Position numbers and translations under genes: made by a program. A DNA stretch of 64,000 nucleotides from Thalassoglobus neptunius. GTDB lineage: Bacteria; Planctomycetota; Planctomycetia; Planctomycetales; Planctomycetaceae. The notes under the pieces are model-generated. The model did no database searches. It was not told the origin of the DNA and was given only the letters and a program-made list of their open reading frames with translations. Shown piece after piece: positions 38,070 to 47,362 of the stretch (positions within the stretch are counted from its first letter, which is position 1; each line of letters starts with the position of its first letter). Location: NCBI RefSeq assembly GCF_007859735.1, contig NZ_SIHI01000001.1, forward strand, positions 1,626,241 through 1,690,240. Reading direction: 5' to 3'.

Positions 38070-39464
38070 TTAAGCATTCGCAAAAGGAATTGGAGGAGCG
38101 AAGACTGCGTTCGTGACTTCTCGAGGCGTCGCTGTGTCCAGGCGAAGAGTGCCTCCATCGATGAGAGAATTCAAGACCGTTGACACAAGATGCGGTATTC
38201 CGACAGGAGTCGACAACGGCTCGGACGCGTCGCGCGTCGACTCGCCGAAGACAGCCCCTCGCGGGATTCCCGGACCGGATAACATGAGCGGAGCGAGTCG
38301 TCCCCAGTGATCACGACCACCACGTGCATTGATTCTTGGAGTGCGACCCATTTCCCCACAACAGACGAGCAGAACCTTGTCCGAAAGTCCTCGCTGCCGA
38401 AGGTCTTTCAGGAATGCCGAAATTCCCCGATCGAACGGACCGCCGAGATATTGCATTCCTTCCGCCATGCCTGCGTTGTTTTGATCGGCGTGCATGTCCC
38501 ACACGAAATTCGTCGTCACGGTGACGAATCCGCAACCCCGCTCACAGAGTCGTCGTGCGAGAAGCATCAGCTTTCCGAAACTCTTCCCGTTGTCGGCGTA
38601 TCGTTTGTGATTGTTCCATTTCTTATCAATGGCATCGGGCCGAACAAGCGGAGCTGTGTCGTACATCGCGACGGTTTTGGGATCTTCATGCGAGAGATCG
38701 AAGGCGTCCGCGATTCCGCCCATAACCGTACTAAAGGCTTGATGTGTCAGTTTATTGAGGCTGTCCCATTTTGGATTGCCATCAAGCCCCGTTTGAATTC
38801 GATCGAGGTTCTCAAGCAACCTGCGGCGATCGTTCAATCGGTCGAGCGAGAGATGCAGCTGCATGTCGCGTTGCAGATTCCCTCCTCCACTGGGACTGAA
38901 GGGGCGATAACCTGTTCCGAGTGTTCCCGTCGATTCGAGATCGCCAAGCTCTTTAAACGCCGGCATTGTGGAATCATCGACAGATCGAGGAAACAGGCAG
39001 ACGTTCGTCGGCATTCCGGACTCCGGACGATTCTGACCGGCGATGCGAGAATAGAGCGAACCGAGATTGATGTTCGATGTTGCCGAACTGACGACAGGTT
39101 TCACGTCGTGGATTCCGTTACCTGTCTGAAACGAACGAACGACGCAGAATTGATCAGCCAGAGAGGCCAGTTCAGGGAAACTGCTTCCGAAGGTCACCCC
39201 CGGCAGCTTGGTCGAAATTTCGCCAGTGACACTCGCGATCTCGACCGGTGCATCCATTTTCGGATCGAATGTTTCGATCTGACTGGGACCGCCGTGCATG
39301 AAGACAAAGACAACCGATCGATCTGTGAGAAGTCCCGGCGTTTGTTCGGCTCCCATGGCGTTACGCCAGCTGCCGGGAAGCCCCAACCCTCCGAGGGCCA
39401 AACTTCCGATGCGGAGAAATTCTCGACGACTTCCTCGATTGCTACTGTCTACAAAACTGAGCAC
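38070..39464 (-). CDS. Tat-exported DUF1501 protein
   Basis: A 464-residue protein of the DUF1501 family, related to the alkaline-phosphatase/sulfatase-like fold and one of the most expanded families in planctomycetes. The N terminus SRREFLRIGSLALGGLGLPG is a Tat signal. Family hallmarks visible: VVFVFMHGGPSQIETFDPK, LPGVTFGSSFPELA, and the late CCGEMGRTPRINARGGRDHWGRLAPLMLSG. In planctomycetes it is usually beside a DUF1549/DUF1553 protein; none is here. The cellular role is unknown; association with cytochrome-like partners and sugar breakdown is inferred from elsewhere. Confidence 0.88.
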   Translation of the reverse strand: MLSFVDSSNRGSRREFLRIGSLALGGLGLPGSWRNAMGAEQTPGLLTDRSVVFVFMHGGPSQIETFDPKMDAPVEIASVTGEISTKLPGVTFGSSFPELASLADQFCVVRSFQTGNGIHDVKPVVSSATSNINLGSLYSRIAGQNRPESGMPTNVCLFPRSVDDSTMPAFKELGDLESTGTLGTGYRPFSPSGGGNLQRDMQLHLSLDRLNDRRRLLENLDRIQTGLDGNPKWDSLNKLTHQAFSTVMGGIADAFDLSHEDPKTVAMYDTAPLVRPDAIDKKWNNHKRYADNGKSFGKLMLLARRLCERGCGFVTVTTNFVWDMHADQNNAGMAEGMQYLGGPFDRGISAFLKDLRQRGLSDKVLLVCCGEMGRTPRINARGGRDHWGRLAPLMLSGPGIPRGAVFGESTRDASEPLSTPVGIPHLVSTVLNSLIDGGTLRLDTATPREVTNAVFAPPIPFANA

Positions 39465-39654
39465 GAACCGGACTCCTTAAGACAAACAGAACATGAGCAC
39501 GGACTCCAAGAATACCATCAGTCGATGACTGAAACCAAACCTGATGACCAATTGATTTCGATTCGGTGGCGAGAGTGTCGATATTGTCGACAGAAGCGTG
39601 TGATCCACGCATTCCGCATTGCTTGCAGATGAGATGCAGATGAGAACTGTGAGA

Positions 39655-40269
39655 TCAGTCGATCGTTTTCCAGAGATACAAGCAGGCAACGGTTGAGTAC
39701 GGTCGCCAGGGTTCCGCGAGGTTGTAGCAGTGAAAACGATCAGGAAGTTCGTCGAGTTGGTAGAGCTTCTTCATCGCGTTCTGAATTCCGAGATCCCCCC
39801 ACGGGAGGACATCGGGGCGCCCGAGAGAGAACATCAAAAACATCTGCGCAGTCCAGTGACCGATTCCCTTCACGTCTGTCAGCAAATCGATCACTTCTTC
39901 GTCCGACCGATGATGCAGCGAGCGGAGCTTGAGCCGTCCATCAAGAACATGCTCGGTGAGATCACGAATGTATCGACTCTTTTGTGACGACAACCCAACG
40001 CTTCGCAATTGCTCATCACTCAATTTTGCAACAGACTCGGGCTGTAATGTTGACGTTTCAACTGCTGCTTCAAGTCGACGAAAAACGGACTTCGCAGCAG
40101 CAGCGGAAATTTGTTGACCAACGATCGCTCGCAGCAGATTTCGATAACGATTCGTCTGCCGCTTCAAAGAACACGGTCCGACGCGGTGAATCAACTCTGC
40201 GAGGACGGGGTCAGCTTCAATCAAATGGAGTCTTGCGAACTCCAGGCTGTCACGATCGAGCGGTTTCAT
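39655..40269 (-). CDS. DNA-3-methyladenine glycosylase II (AlkA-type, HhH-GPD)
   Basis: A 204-residue HhH-GPD superfamily base-excision glycosylase. NLLRAIVGQQISAAAAKSVFRRLE is the first helical bundle, the helix-hairpin-helix is LLTDVKGIGHWTAQMFLMFSLG, and the following PWGDLGIQNAMKKLY contains the catalytic Asp. It lacks the N-terminal AlkA domain and iron-sulfur cluster, so it is the small MAG/AlkA type. It would remove alkylated purines. Downstream in transcription is the DUF1501 gene after 190 bp; an alpha/beta hydrolase precedes it by 30 bp. Confidence 0.88.
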   Translation of the reverse strand: MKPLDRDSLEFARLHLIEADPVLAELIHRVGPCSLKRQTNRYRNLLRAIVGQQISAAAAKSVFRRLEAAVETSTLQPESVAKLSDEQLRSVGLSSQKSRYIRDLTEHVLDGRLKLRSLHHRSDEEVIDLLTDVKGIGHWTAQMFLMFSLGRPDVLPWGDLGIQNAMKKLYQLDELPDRFHCYNLAEPWRPYSTVACLYLWKTID

Positions 40270-40299
40270 AGCATTGACGAATGGAATCGCTGTGAGGCT

Positions 40300-41193
40300 T
40301 TAGTCATCACTGAGTTGCTCAAGAAATGATCGCTTGGCATCAAGCACCTCTTCGGCAGCGACATGCAAGATATCGTTATGACCAGCCTGCGGGAGTTCCA
40401 CGAAAGTCTTTCGAACTCCTTGAACTTCATCCGGGGCCGCTTCGAACAATCTCAGCCCCAGTTCAAACGGGACGATTCGATCCTGTTTCCCATGAATGAT
40501 GAGAAGCGGACAGCTGACTTCCCCGATTCGTTCCGCTGAGGGATACTTTTCGACAAGCAATGCTTTCACCGGTAACCACGGATAATGAACACGCGCAGCA
40601 TCAGCGAGTGACGAAAAAGTGGCTGTCAAAATGAGCCCTGCCGGGGGCGTCCCACGTTGTGACAATTCCCACACAAGCCGCGTGGCAACACCTCCTCCCA
40701 GAGATTGACCACTGCAAACAATCTGAGAAGGTTCATAGCCAAGCTTCTCGACTGCGAATTCCCAAACTTTCAGCGAGTCGTTCGAAATGTCTGACTCTGC
40801 GGGGGAGCCTGCGCTGCCGCCGTAACCTCGGTAGTCGAAGATAAGCGTGTCACAACTGAGGCGATGATATTGCTCGAGCAAAGAGACTCGCTTCAATCGG
40901 TTGCCGGCTTTGCCCGGAAAGAGAATGACGAGTCGCTTCGAAGCTTGCTCCTGAGACGAACATCGACTGTGCCAGCCACACAGCTTGATTCCGGGTGCGA
41001 CATCGAGTCGTACATCTTGCGTCAACTCGCAAACACTGATCGCTTCCGACAGCTCAACCGGATTGGCATCGGGAGCGTAAATCAGTTTCCGCTGGAGAAG
41101 GGCAAGCATGATCAGCATTTCAAGAAAGAGACTCCCCGCGAAGACGGCCCAACGCAATCCTCGTTTCTTCCATCTTGTTGAGCGTGTTTCCAT
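40300..41193 (-). CDS. Membrane-anchored alpha/beta hydrolase (BEM46-like)
   Basis: A 297-residue alpha/beta hydrolase with one N-terminal membrane segment (WAVFAGSLFLEMLIMLALL). The nucleophile elbow is CSGQSLGGG (Gly-x-Ser-x-Gly), the acid is in HGKQDRIVPF and the His in PQAGHNDIL. Oxyanion segment FDYRGYGGSAG. This arrangement fits the BEM46/YfhR-like family. Substrate unknown. It lies between the glycosylase and HAD genes on the same strand with gaps of 30 and 16 bp, so the three are likely co-transcribed. Confidence 0.8.
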   Translation of the reverse strand: METRSTRWKKRGLRWAVFAGSLFLEMLIMLALLQRKLIYAPDANPVELSEAISVCELTQDVRLDVAPGIKLCGWHSRCSSQEQASKRLVILFPGKAGNRLKRVSLLEQYHRLSCDTLIFDYRGYGGSAGSPAESDISNDSLKVWEFAVEKLGYEPSQIVCSGQSLGGGVATRLVWELSQRGTPPAGLILTATFSSLADAARVHYPWLPVKALLVEKYPSAERIGEVSCPLLIIHGKQDRIVPFELGLRLFEAAPDEVQGVRKTFVELPQAGHNDILHVAAEEVLDAKRSFLEQLSDD

Positions 41194-41209
41194 GTGGCGA
41201 GTTCTGACA

Positions 41210-41866
41210 TCAAATCAACAGGTCATGAATCACCGGATCGGCCAGGCTCGTCGCAATTCCTTTTGCCTTGCTGAAGTCGTGATGACGGCTGATCTCATGA
41301 GGAACAGAGATCACATGCGCACCGGCAGCCGCAGCTGCGAGCGTTCCGTTCTCGCTGTCTTCGAGAACAAGCATCTGTTCCGGACGCACATTCAAGCGTT
41401 CCGCGGCAGTGAGGTAAATTTCCGGATGAGGTTTGCCGAGCGAGACATCCTCCGCCGTCAGCGTGTGATGAAACCGGTCCATCAATTCGAACCGGTTCAA
41501 AAGCTTCTCCAGAAAATCGCGATGTGACGACGTCGCGACCGCTTTCGGAAGATTTCGCTGCTCGATGCGATCCAGAAGATCGAGGAGTCCCGGCATCGGA
41601 GCGACCATTTCGTCGAGGAAGACACCGAACACTTCTTCCGATTCCAACTTGAGTTCCGGAATGGAATCCGTGAGTTCCATCATGTCAATCATCACCTGAA
41701 AGGCTTCGTCAGCGCGCCGCCCCATCATCGACAGAAACAATTCCGGATGCGGAACTTTCCCCCGCCTCCGAAGCACTTCCGTCCCGGTTCGATTGAAGAC
41801 TTCTTCGGTATTGAACATCAAGCCATCAAGGTCGAACGCGACGGCGCGGATTTCAGGTTTGCTCAC
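41210..41866 (-). CDS. HAD-family phosphatase, beta-phosphoglucomutase-like
   Basis: A 218-residue HAD subfamily IA hydrolase. Motif I AFDLDGLMFNTEEV (nucleophile Asp), motif II ATSSHRD, motif III Lys near SLGKPHPEIY and motif IV VLEDSENG are all intact, and the cap domain lies between ~15 and 85. The KPHPEIYLTAAERL segment is typical of the beta-phosphoglucomutase/pseudouridine phosphatase-like group. Substrate unclear. It starts the probable three-gene unit with the hydrolase and glycosylase. Confidence 0.85.
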   Translation of the reverse strand: MSKPEIRAVAFDLDGLMFNTEEVFNRTGTEVLRRRGKVPHPELFLSMMGRRADEAFQVMIDMMELTDSIPELKLESEEVFGVFLDEMVAPMPGLLDLLDRIEQRNLPKAVATSSHRDFLEKLLNRFELMDRFHHTLTAEDVSLGKPHPEIYLTAAERLNVRPEQMLVLEDSENGTLAAAAAGAHVISVPHEISRHHDFSKAKGIATSLADPVIHDLLI

Positions 41867-41940
41867 GGTCTTCAGTTTTCCGACAGTTCGATTTCGTATT
41901 ACAGGAATTAAGATTATAGGAGCTAAGAACGATTGATGAA

Positions 41941-42663
41941 TCAGTTTTCGCCTTTGGGAGTTGGAGCTGCTTTGGAGTCGCGGGCTTTCGGCTGCAACTC
42001 ACGCAATGTGAAGTTGCGGATCGCTCCCGTTGTCTGGAAAGTCGCGAGGCCGAGCGGCTTGCTGAGTTCCATTTCAATGCGGACAGAAATCCGATTGTCT
42101 TTGTGGTTCAGCTTCACGACCTGTTCGCCATCAATCCAGGCTCGGATCATTTCTTCATCGACACGCAGTCGAATCTTGTACCACTTCCCGTTTTCAAACG
42201 AGTAGTAATCTGTTGTGTCGTTTTCCGACGCATCGAAATCGTTCACATTCGACAGGCCAATCAAACTTCCTCCCCAGCCGCCGAGAACCAGCGTGCAGGG
42301 ATTTTCGACAACGGGAAAAGTGATCGCACAGAAGAAATCATTTCCATCGACTCTCTTCGCTTCAAGAGAGATTTCGTAATTCACATTGGGAAGCTTCTCA
42401 CCCGACCAGTTGATTCCACTGAGTGGCTCACCCTGATCAATCAAGAGAATGCCATCTTCGACGTGTGCTTCCCCCTGCCCACCAAAGTCCGTTTCTTTCC
42501 AGTTCTTCAATGACTTCCCGTCAAAGAGTTTGATTTCTCGACCGGTAGCGGGTGCAATCTCGGCAGCCTCTTCCGCGTGAACAGAGGGCGAAATCACCAG
42601 ACACATCCACGCTGCGCTCAATACAGCAGTAAGAAATGAAGCAAAAAAACGGCGTTGAAGCAT
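41941..42663 (-). CDS. Secreted DUF1080 protein (3-keto-disaccharide hydrolase family)
   Basis: A 240-residue secreted protein with a signal peptide (FFASFLTAVLSAAWMCLVISPSVHA) and a DUF1080 concanavalin-like domain. The family opening is IKLFDGKSLKNWKETDFGG and the later strand GLATFQTTGAIRNFTLRELQ. DUF1080 members include the 3-ketoglycoside hydrolases; the activity here is inferred only from the family. A second DUF1080 protein lies at 52514-53224. No adjacent oxidoreductase of the keto-sugar pathway is seen. Confidence 0.82.
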   Translation of the reverse strand: MLQRRFFASFLTAVLSAAWMCLVISPSVHAEEAAEIAPATGREIKLFDGKSLKNWKETDFGGQGEAHVEDGILLIDQGEPLSGINWSGEKLPNVNYEISLEAKRVDGNDFFCAITFPVVENPCTLVLGGWGGSLIGLSNVNDFDASENDTTDYYSFENGKWYKIRLRVDEEMIRAWIDGEQVVKLNHKDNRISVRIEMELSKPLGLATFQTTGAIRNFTLRELQPKARDSKAAPTPKGEN

Positions 42664-42821
42664 CTCTGAATCTCCATCAGGAAATGGACGTGACAGCGAG
42701 AGCCGATCCGGTCAAACCGAAACGGCTCTGCAAGGATAGAGGTTGGCAACCTGAAATTCATTGTCGAATCAGTAGTTTTATGTGAACTTCTGATCGCACA
42801 GAACAGCTGAATTGCAGTTGC

Positions 42822-44213
42822 TTATTTCTGCATCGGAAGGGTCATTGTCTTCGATTGATTTCCTCGACGGATTTCCATTTCCACCTTGTCACCAGCACGC
42901 TTCTCCGTCACGCCGTAGCGAAACAGATCATTCTCCGTGAGAAAATCATCGCGCCCATCAATCGACACGACGAAATCTCCTTTCTGAAAACCAGCCTTCT
43001 TCGCGGTGGCGTGGGCTCCATACTGCCCCACATTATCGACCTTCAGTGCCATTTTCCCTTCTTCGACTTTCAACTTGTTCCGTTCTTCTTCGCTTGCTGG
43101 CTTTAAGACCATTCCACCGGTGACCATTCGTCTGAGTCCCCAGGAACTGACACGCCACGTCAGATCACTTTTTTTGCGCCATCCAGAATCCAGCTGCAAT
43201 TCTATGGCGACTTTCTTTCCATCGCGGTCGACTTCCAGCGAGACAGTCTCTCCCTCGGGAGAAGTCTGGTCGAGCACCCACTGAACATCTGCCATCGACA
43301 AAATGGGCTGTCGATTCATTGTGAGAAGACGATCGCCGACCTGAATTCCCGCTTCGCTTGCTGGTGACTCTTCGGCAACTGTTTCAACGGTTGCGGGTGT
43401 GTGCGGATCGAGGATCAGTCCGATCACCTTCGGATGAGGAAACGGATCGAGCAAGCGTGGCGGAATGGCTTCTCCGCTCTTGCGATAGAGATCTCTTCGG
43501 GCATCCCCGATCTGATGACAGTGAATACAGCTCTTCACAATGTTGGAGTCGTTGCTGAGCCGATCGGTATAGCGATCTTTCAGTGTCGGAAACTCTTCCG
43601 GGGAACTCACTTCAAGCGGAGTTCCACGTTTTCCGGCAAGAATCTCCTTGTTATTGGGATAATCAGCATGAAGTTCCAGCGCCCCTTGCAGTGCCGCTGC
43701 GAGCCCTTTTAACGAGACATCGGGCCGCCATTCTGTGCGGTGAGAGCGAGTTCCGAATCGACCGTAAATCGTTCCATCGGCATTCAGGAAGAAGACCGCA
43801 AACGATTGATCGGTATCAAACTGGAACAGATTCAAATCGAGACCATTCGTCGAAACCTGCCGCGCGCAAACAAACTGCTCCAGGAGAGGTCGAATCACGG
43901 GATCGGTGTCGACGAGTTCATCGTCCAGCTTGACGCACTCCTCACAGGGAATACACCGCAAAACGACGATGATTGGCTTGCCGGTCTCTTTGGCTTCCTC
44001 GAACGCTTTCGGAAGATCGTTGTAAATCCAGAAGCCTTCTTTCTCGACTCTGGCTCGATCATCGCGAACCTTTTTCTCTCTCGATTGAGCAGTGACAACT
44101 GATTGACAACACGCGACCAGCGCAATCACCACTCCGATTTGGCACACTCTCGAACGACCTGTCACAGCGATTCCCCATTCTTGATTCCTAACAATCCATG
44201 ATCGCACCAGCAA
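42822..44213 (-). CDS. Secreted thioredoxin-like / CxxCH / PDZ protein
   Basis: A 463-residue exported protein: signal segment (IGVVIALVACCQSVVTAQ); thioredoxin-like region (~60-180) beginning KPIIVVLRCIPCEECVKLDDELV, where the classical active site is replaced by CIPCEEC; a CxxCH motif (CIHCHQIGDARRDLY, ~238) that could bind haem c or a metal; and two PDZ domains, VETVAEESPASEAGIQVGDRLLTMNRQPI (~290-350) and AKKAGFQKGDFVVSIDGRDDF (~400-460). It may be a membrane-envelope redox chaperone or protein-quality sensor; the substrate is unknown. No peptidase domain is fused, unlike DegP. Confidence 0.75.
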   Translation of the reverse strand: MLVRSWIVRNQEWGIAVTGRSRVCQIGVVIALVACCQSVVTAQSREKKVRDDRARVEKEGFWIYNDLPKAFEEAKETGKPIIVVLRCIPCEECVKLDDELVDTDPVIRPLLEQFVCARQVSTNGLDLNLFQFDTDQSFAVFFLNADGTIYGRFGTRSHRTEWRPDVSLKGLAAALQGALELHADYPNNKEILAGKRGTPLEVSSPEEFPTLKDRYTDRLSNDSNIVKSCIHCHQIGDARRDLYRKSGEAIPPRLLDPFPHPKVIGLILDPHTPATVETVAEESPASEAGIQVGDRLLTMNRQPILSMADVQWVLDQTSPEGETVSLEVDRDGKKVAIELQLDSGWRKKSDLTWRVSSWGLRRMVTGGMVLKPASEEERNKLKVEEGKMALKVDNVGQYGAHATAKKAGFQKGDFVVSIDGRDDFLTENDLFRYGVTEKRAGDKVEMEIRRGNQSKTMTLPMQK

Positions 44214-44403
44214 TCGGATGTATCACTGAGTTTAAATGAGTTCCGCCGCATGTCGAGGAGGTCGTGATTCGAGATCGCTTTTCGATGGCATTCTGCAACG
44301 CGGCCTGTCGGGGAACTTCAGAACTTGTGATTGCCCTCTACAATCTGCAAGGAACACAATTCCCGATCCATTTCCAGAAGCTGATCACAGCGAAGGTCTC
44401 AGC

Positions 44404-46137
44404 GTGAGTGACGAGAAACAGCTCAAAGATGACGCACTGGCTGAGAGTCATCGTTCCCGGTGGAGACTCGGGACGCTGCTTCTTTTGTCGTTCGCTGTTC
44501 GTGCCTGGCAACCATCACTGATCACCATCGAACACTTCGACGAAGGTGTCTACGCCTCCAACTACTTCTCTGAGCATCTGGGATTTCGGTATCCCGATCA
44601 GCATCTCTATGCCCCGCCACTTCTGCCGGCACTCTTTGACTGGGTCTTGATCTTCACCGGCGGGCACCCCGATGCGATGATGTGGGTGAATGTCGTTTTC
44701 GGCACTCTTCTGGTGTGGGCCATCTGGTGGTGTACCCGGTTGATGGCTGGGAACAGTGCCGCCTTGATTGCAGCAGCCATTGCTTCCTTGAGTGGATTCT
44801 TGATTGACTACAGTCGCGCCGCTTTAACAGAGACGCCGGTGTCTCTGTTGATGGTTCTGGCTGTCGGTTTTGGATTGATTGCGCTTCGTGATCGGAATCG
44901 ACTCGCGCTGGTCGCAGCTTCTGTCTTGACCGCTGGTGCGTGGTGGACGAAGTACAACGGATGGCTTCCGCTGGCGATTACGGGAGCCGGGCTGGCGGGC
45001 TGGATCGTGTTCGATCGCCCTGCGTGGAAGCATTGGGCGTCGCGAGTTGTGTTCTGGATTCTGATCTGTGTGGGAGCATTTCTTTTATGGAGCCCCTATC
45101 TCAACATGCTTGAGAAGTACGGCGGGTACTCTGCCGTCGCTGCGAATCACAAGGGCTACCTCGTTGGGCTATCGGGGTGGATGGAATCGGCATTCCGACA
45201 AATTGAAATCCATTCCGAACTGTCGAAAATGATCATCTCGGGAATCGCTCTCGGAATCGTCATCAGACTTGCTGATTCGCCAGACGAATTGAGACTCTCA
45301 TGGCTGCGAGCGGGAATCATCCTCGGAGGTCTCGGAGCCGCGATCTTCATCGACTGGGGTTTGGCGATTTTGATCTGTCTGGCCATTTTCGGGCTGATCA
45401 GTCTAAGGAGCGAACAACATCGACGCGAATCACAGGATCGGGAACATCCGACAATTCTGGGTTGGTGGATGTTGCTTGCCTGGGTCATTGGGATGACGGT
45501 GTCGATCCCATTCTATCAGCCTTATCCGAGACTGATGATGCCGTGGCATCTGGCCATGATCATCGCGTGTGCAATTGGGATTGATCAAACATTGAAAGGA
45601 AGACTCTTCGATAAAGCTTCGGAGAGCGAATCCGTTCGACACTCTTGGAACAAACGAATGCTGATTGGCGGATGCTTCGCACTCTGCATTGCAGGTGTCA
45701 TCAAGGGGCGGGCAGTCGATGATCGCACGGGCTTTCGCAAACTGGCGGAACAGATTGCTTCGGCAATTCAAAGCGAAGCAATCAATGAAGACACTCCGCC
45801 CAAGGTGAACGTCATCTATGTGCTGGGTGAACCCGGACTTTATTTTCATCTGGCGAGTCAGATCACCCCGGGCCTGGACGTCATCGCTCAACCAGCTCAG
45901 GGATTGGGAATGCTTCAAACAGTGCAGCCCAATCCGGAAGTTGCGACCTACCTCGTTGCTGGTCCTCACGCAGAAGCGGAACAGAAGGAACTGCCGAACT
46001 ATTCTCATCAAACAAAGTTGATCAAAGAATTTGCATACCAACCAAGTCGGCTGGTCAAATTCGACAACTGGTCCGATCAGGAACTTGAAGAAAATTCTGA
46101 GGTGCCGGTCGAGTTGTGGAAAATCGTCGGTCCATAA
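44404..46137 (+). CDS. PMT/ArnT-like membrane glycosyltransferase
   Basis: A 577-residue polytopic membrane protein of the PMT/ArnT superfamily. The first loop carries the acidic motif IEHFDEGVYASNYFSEHLGFRYPDQHLYAPPLLPALF, corresponding to the D-E pair and APP loop of the family, followed by about ten hydrophobic segments; the last ~130 residues are soluble. It would transfer a sugar from a polyprenyl phosphate carrier. I choose GTG 44404 because GAAGG lies 7 bp upstream; the open frame from 44236 adds polar residues unlike the family. Its gene is divergent from the thioredoxin/PDZ gene, with ~190 bp between starts. It is only distantly like the enzyme at 3403-5193. Confidence 0.75.
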   Translation: MSDEKQLKDDALAESHRSRWRLGTLLLLSFAVRAWQPSLITIEHFDEGVYASNYFSEHLGFRYPDQHLYAPPLLPALFDWVLIFTGGHPDAMMWVNVVFGTLLVWAIWWCTRLMAGNSAALIAAAIASLSGFLIDYSRAALTETPVSLLMVLAVGFGLIALRDRNRLALVAASVLTAGAWWTKYNGWLPLAITGAGLAGWIVFDRPAWKHWASRVVFWILICVGAFLLWSPYLNMLEKYGGYSAVAANHKGYLVGLSGWMESAFRQIEIHSELSKMIISGIALGIVIRLADSPDELRLSWLRAGIILGGLGAAIFIDWGLAILICLAIFGLISLRSEQHRRESQDREHPTILGWWMLLAWVIGMTVSIPFYQPYPRLMMPWHLAMIIACAIGIDQTLKGRLFDKASESESVRHSWNKRMLIGGCFALCIAGVIKGRAVDDRTGFRKLAEQIASAIQSEAINEDTPPKVNVIYVLGEPGLYFHLASQITPGLDVIAQPAQGLGMLQTVQPNPEVATYLVAGPHAEAEQKELPNYSHQTKLIKEFAYQPSRLVKFDNWSDQELEENSEVPVELWKIVGP

Positions 46138-46375
46138 TCGTTTCACCTGAGCCAGAGCATGCAGGATCTGCATTCACGCCAGACTGACCAGATTCTCATC
46201 CGCTGAAGATTCAGAAAGACTTTCCGAACTCGCCCCCGGAGAGTTCAGGAATCGTCCCTCTTTGTCCGAATCATTAATATCGGAACTTTCGAAACAAGTC
46301 CGATGATCGGACTGGCACGCACCTTTTCTGGGAGTGCGGCCAAGAACTACTCGTCTGTAGGGAGTCAGACTGACA

Positions 46376-47323
46376 ATGTCAGAGCATCAACAACCACAAG
46401 GAAATCGCCGACTTGGTCGTGGACTCAGTGCACTTCTGGGAAACAATGCTCCGTCAGGCGTCGAGCAGGCTGAGGGAGAACAGCTTGCCGGTGAACTGAC
46501 ACAGGTTTCCATCGACAGGGTCGTCCGAAATCCCTTCCAACCCAGAAAGCAATTCGATCAGGAGTCTCTTGGCGAATTGGCTTCGAGCATTAAAGAGCAC
46601 GGAGTCATTCAACCGGTAATTGTCCGGGAGTTTGAAGGCTCGTATCAACTCATCGCAGGCGAACGTCGTTGGCAGGCAGCCAAACGCGCCGGGCTGACGC
46701 AAATTCCGTGTCGCGTTCTCGACGTCATCGACAAGACCGCATGCGAGTTTGCTCTAGAAGAAAACTTGAAGCGAAAAGATCTGAACGATCTCGAAAAAGC
46801 TCAAGCCTTCCGAGACTACCTCGATCAGTTCGAGTGCACGATCGAAGAGTTGGCCAAACAACTCAGCATGAGTCGCTCCGCGATCAGCAACATGCTGCGA
46901 TTGCTCGAACTTCCTGATCCCGTGAAAAACGCGCTGCACTCAGAGCGAATCACAGCCGGTCACGCACGGGCTCTGTTGTCACTCGATGAGCCGCAACAAC
47001 TCGAACTCTGCGGACGCATTCAGTCAGAGAAACTTTCCGTCCGCAACACCGAAGCTGCGGTTAAGGAAGCTTTGAAGAAGCCGGCATCGGAAGTATCTCA
47101 ACCCGAATCGAGCGACGGCGAACAAGCGACGATTCCGATCTCGAAGGGTGACGCAGAGCGCACGAATCACATGACCTCTCTTGAGTCGCGGCTTCGCGAT
47201 CTTCTGGGAGTCAAGGTTTCGATCAAGTTGTCCGGGAAAGATTCCGGAACGATTCAAATCCCATTCTCTTCGACTCAAGAGTTCGAACGTCTTCTTAAAA
47301 CGATGAGACGCAGCGCCGCCTAA
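46376..47323 (+). CDS. parB: ParB/Spo0J chromosome-partitioning protein
   Basis: A 315-residue ParB. The N-terminal RRLGRGLSALLG is the ParA-activating box; VVRNPFQPRKQFDQESLGELASSIKEHGVIQPVIVRE and LIAGERRWQAAKRAG contain the ParB CTPase motifs (GERRxRA in the form GERRWQA); the HTH (LSMSRSAISNMLRLLELP) binds parS; the C-terminal ~60 residues dimerise. Usually it lies next to parA; here neither parA nor rsmG/mnmG is in the window. I did not see a canonical TGTTTCACGTGAAACA parS site. It is convergent with uvrA with a shared hairpin. Confidence 0.92.
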   Translation: MSEHQQPQGNRRLGRGLSALLGNNAPSGVEQAEGEQLAGELTQVSIDRVVRNPFQPRKQFDQESLGELASSIKEHGVIQPVIVREFEGSYQLIAGERRWQAAKRAGLTQIPCRVLDVIDKTACEFALEENLKRKDLNDLEKAQAFRDYLDQFECTIEELAKQLSMSRSAISNMLRLLELPDPVKNALHSERITAGHARALLSLDEPQQLELCGRIQSEKLSVRNTEAAVKEALKKPASEVSQPESSDGEQATIPISKGDAERTNHMTSLESRLRDLLGVKVSIKLSGKDSGTIQIPFSSTQEFERLLKTMRRSAA

Positions 47324-47332
47324 GATGTTGCC

Positions 47333-47362
47333 GACCCCCGATCAACTCCGGTTGGTCGGGTC
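47333..47362. terminator. Hairpin between convergent parB and uvrA
   Basis: GACCCCCGATCAAC (47333-47346) pairs with GTTGGTCGGGTC (47351-47362) with small mismatches; it overlaps the uvrA stop region. No T-run, so termination is inferred from position. Confidence 0.4.
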
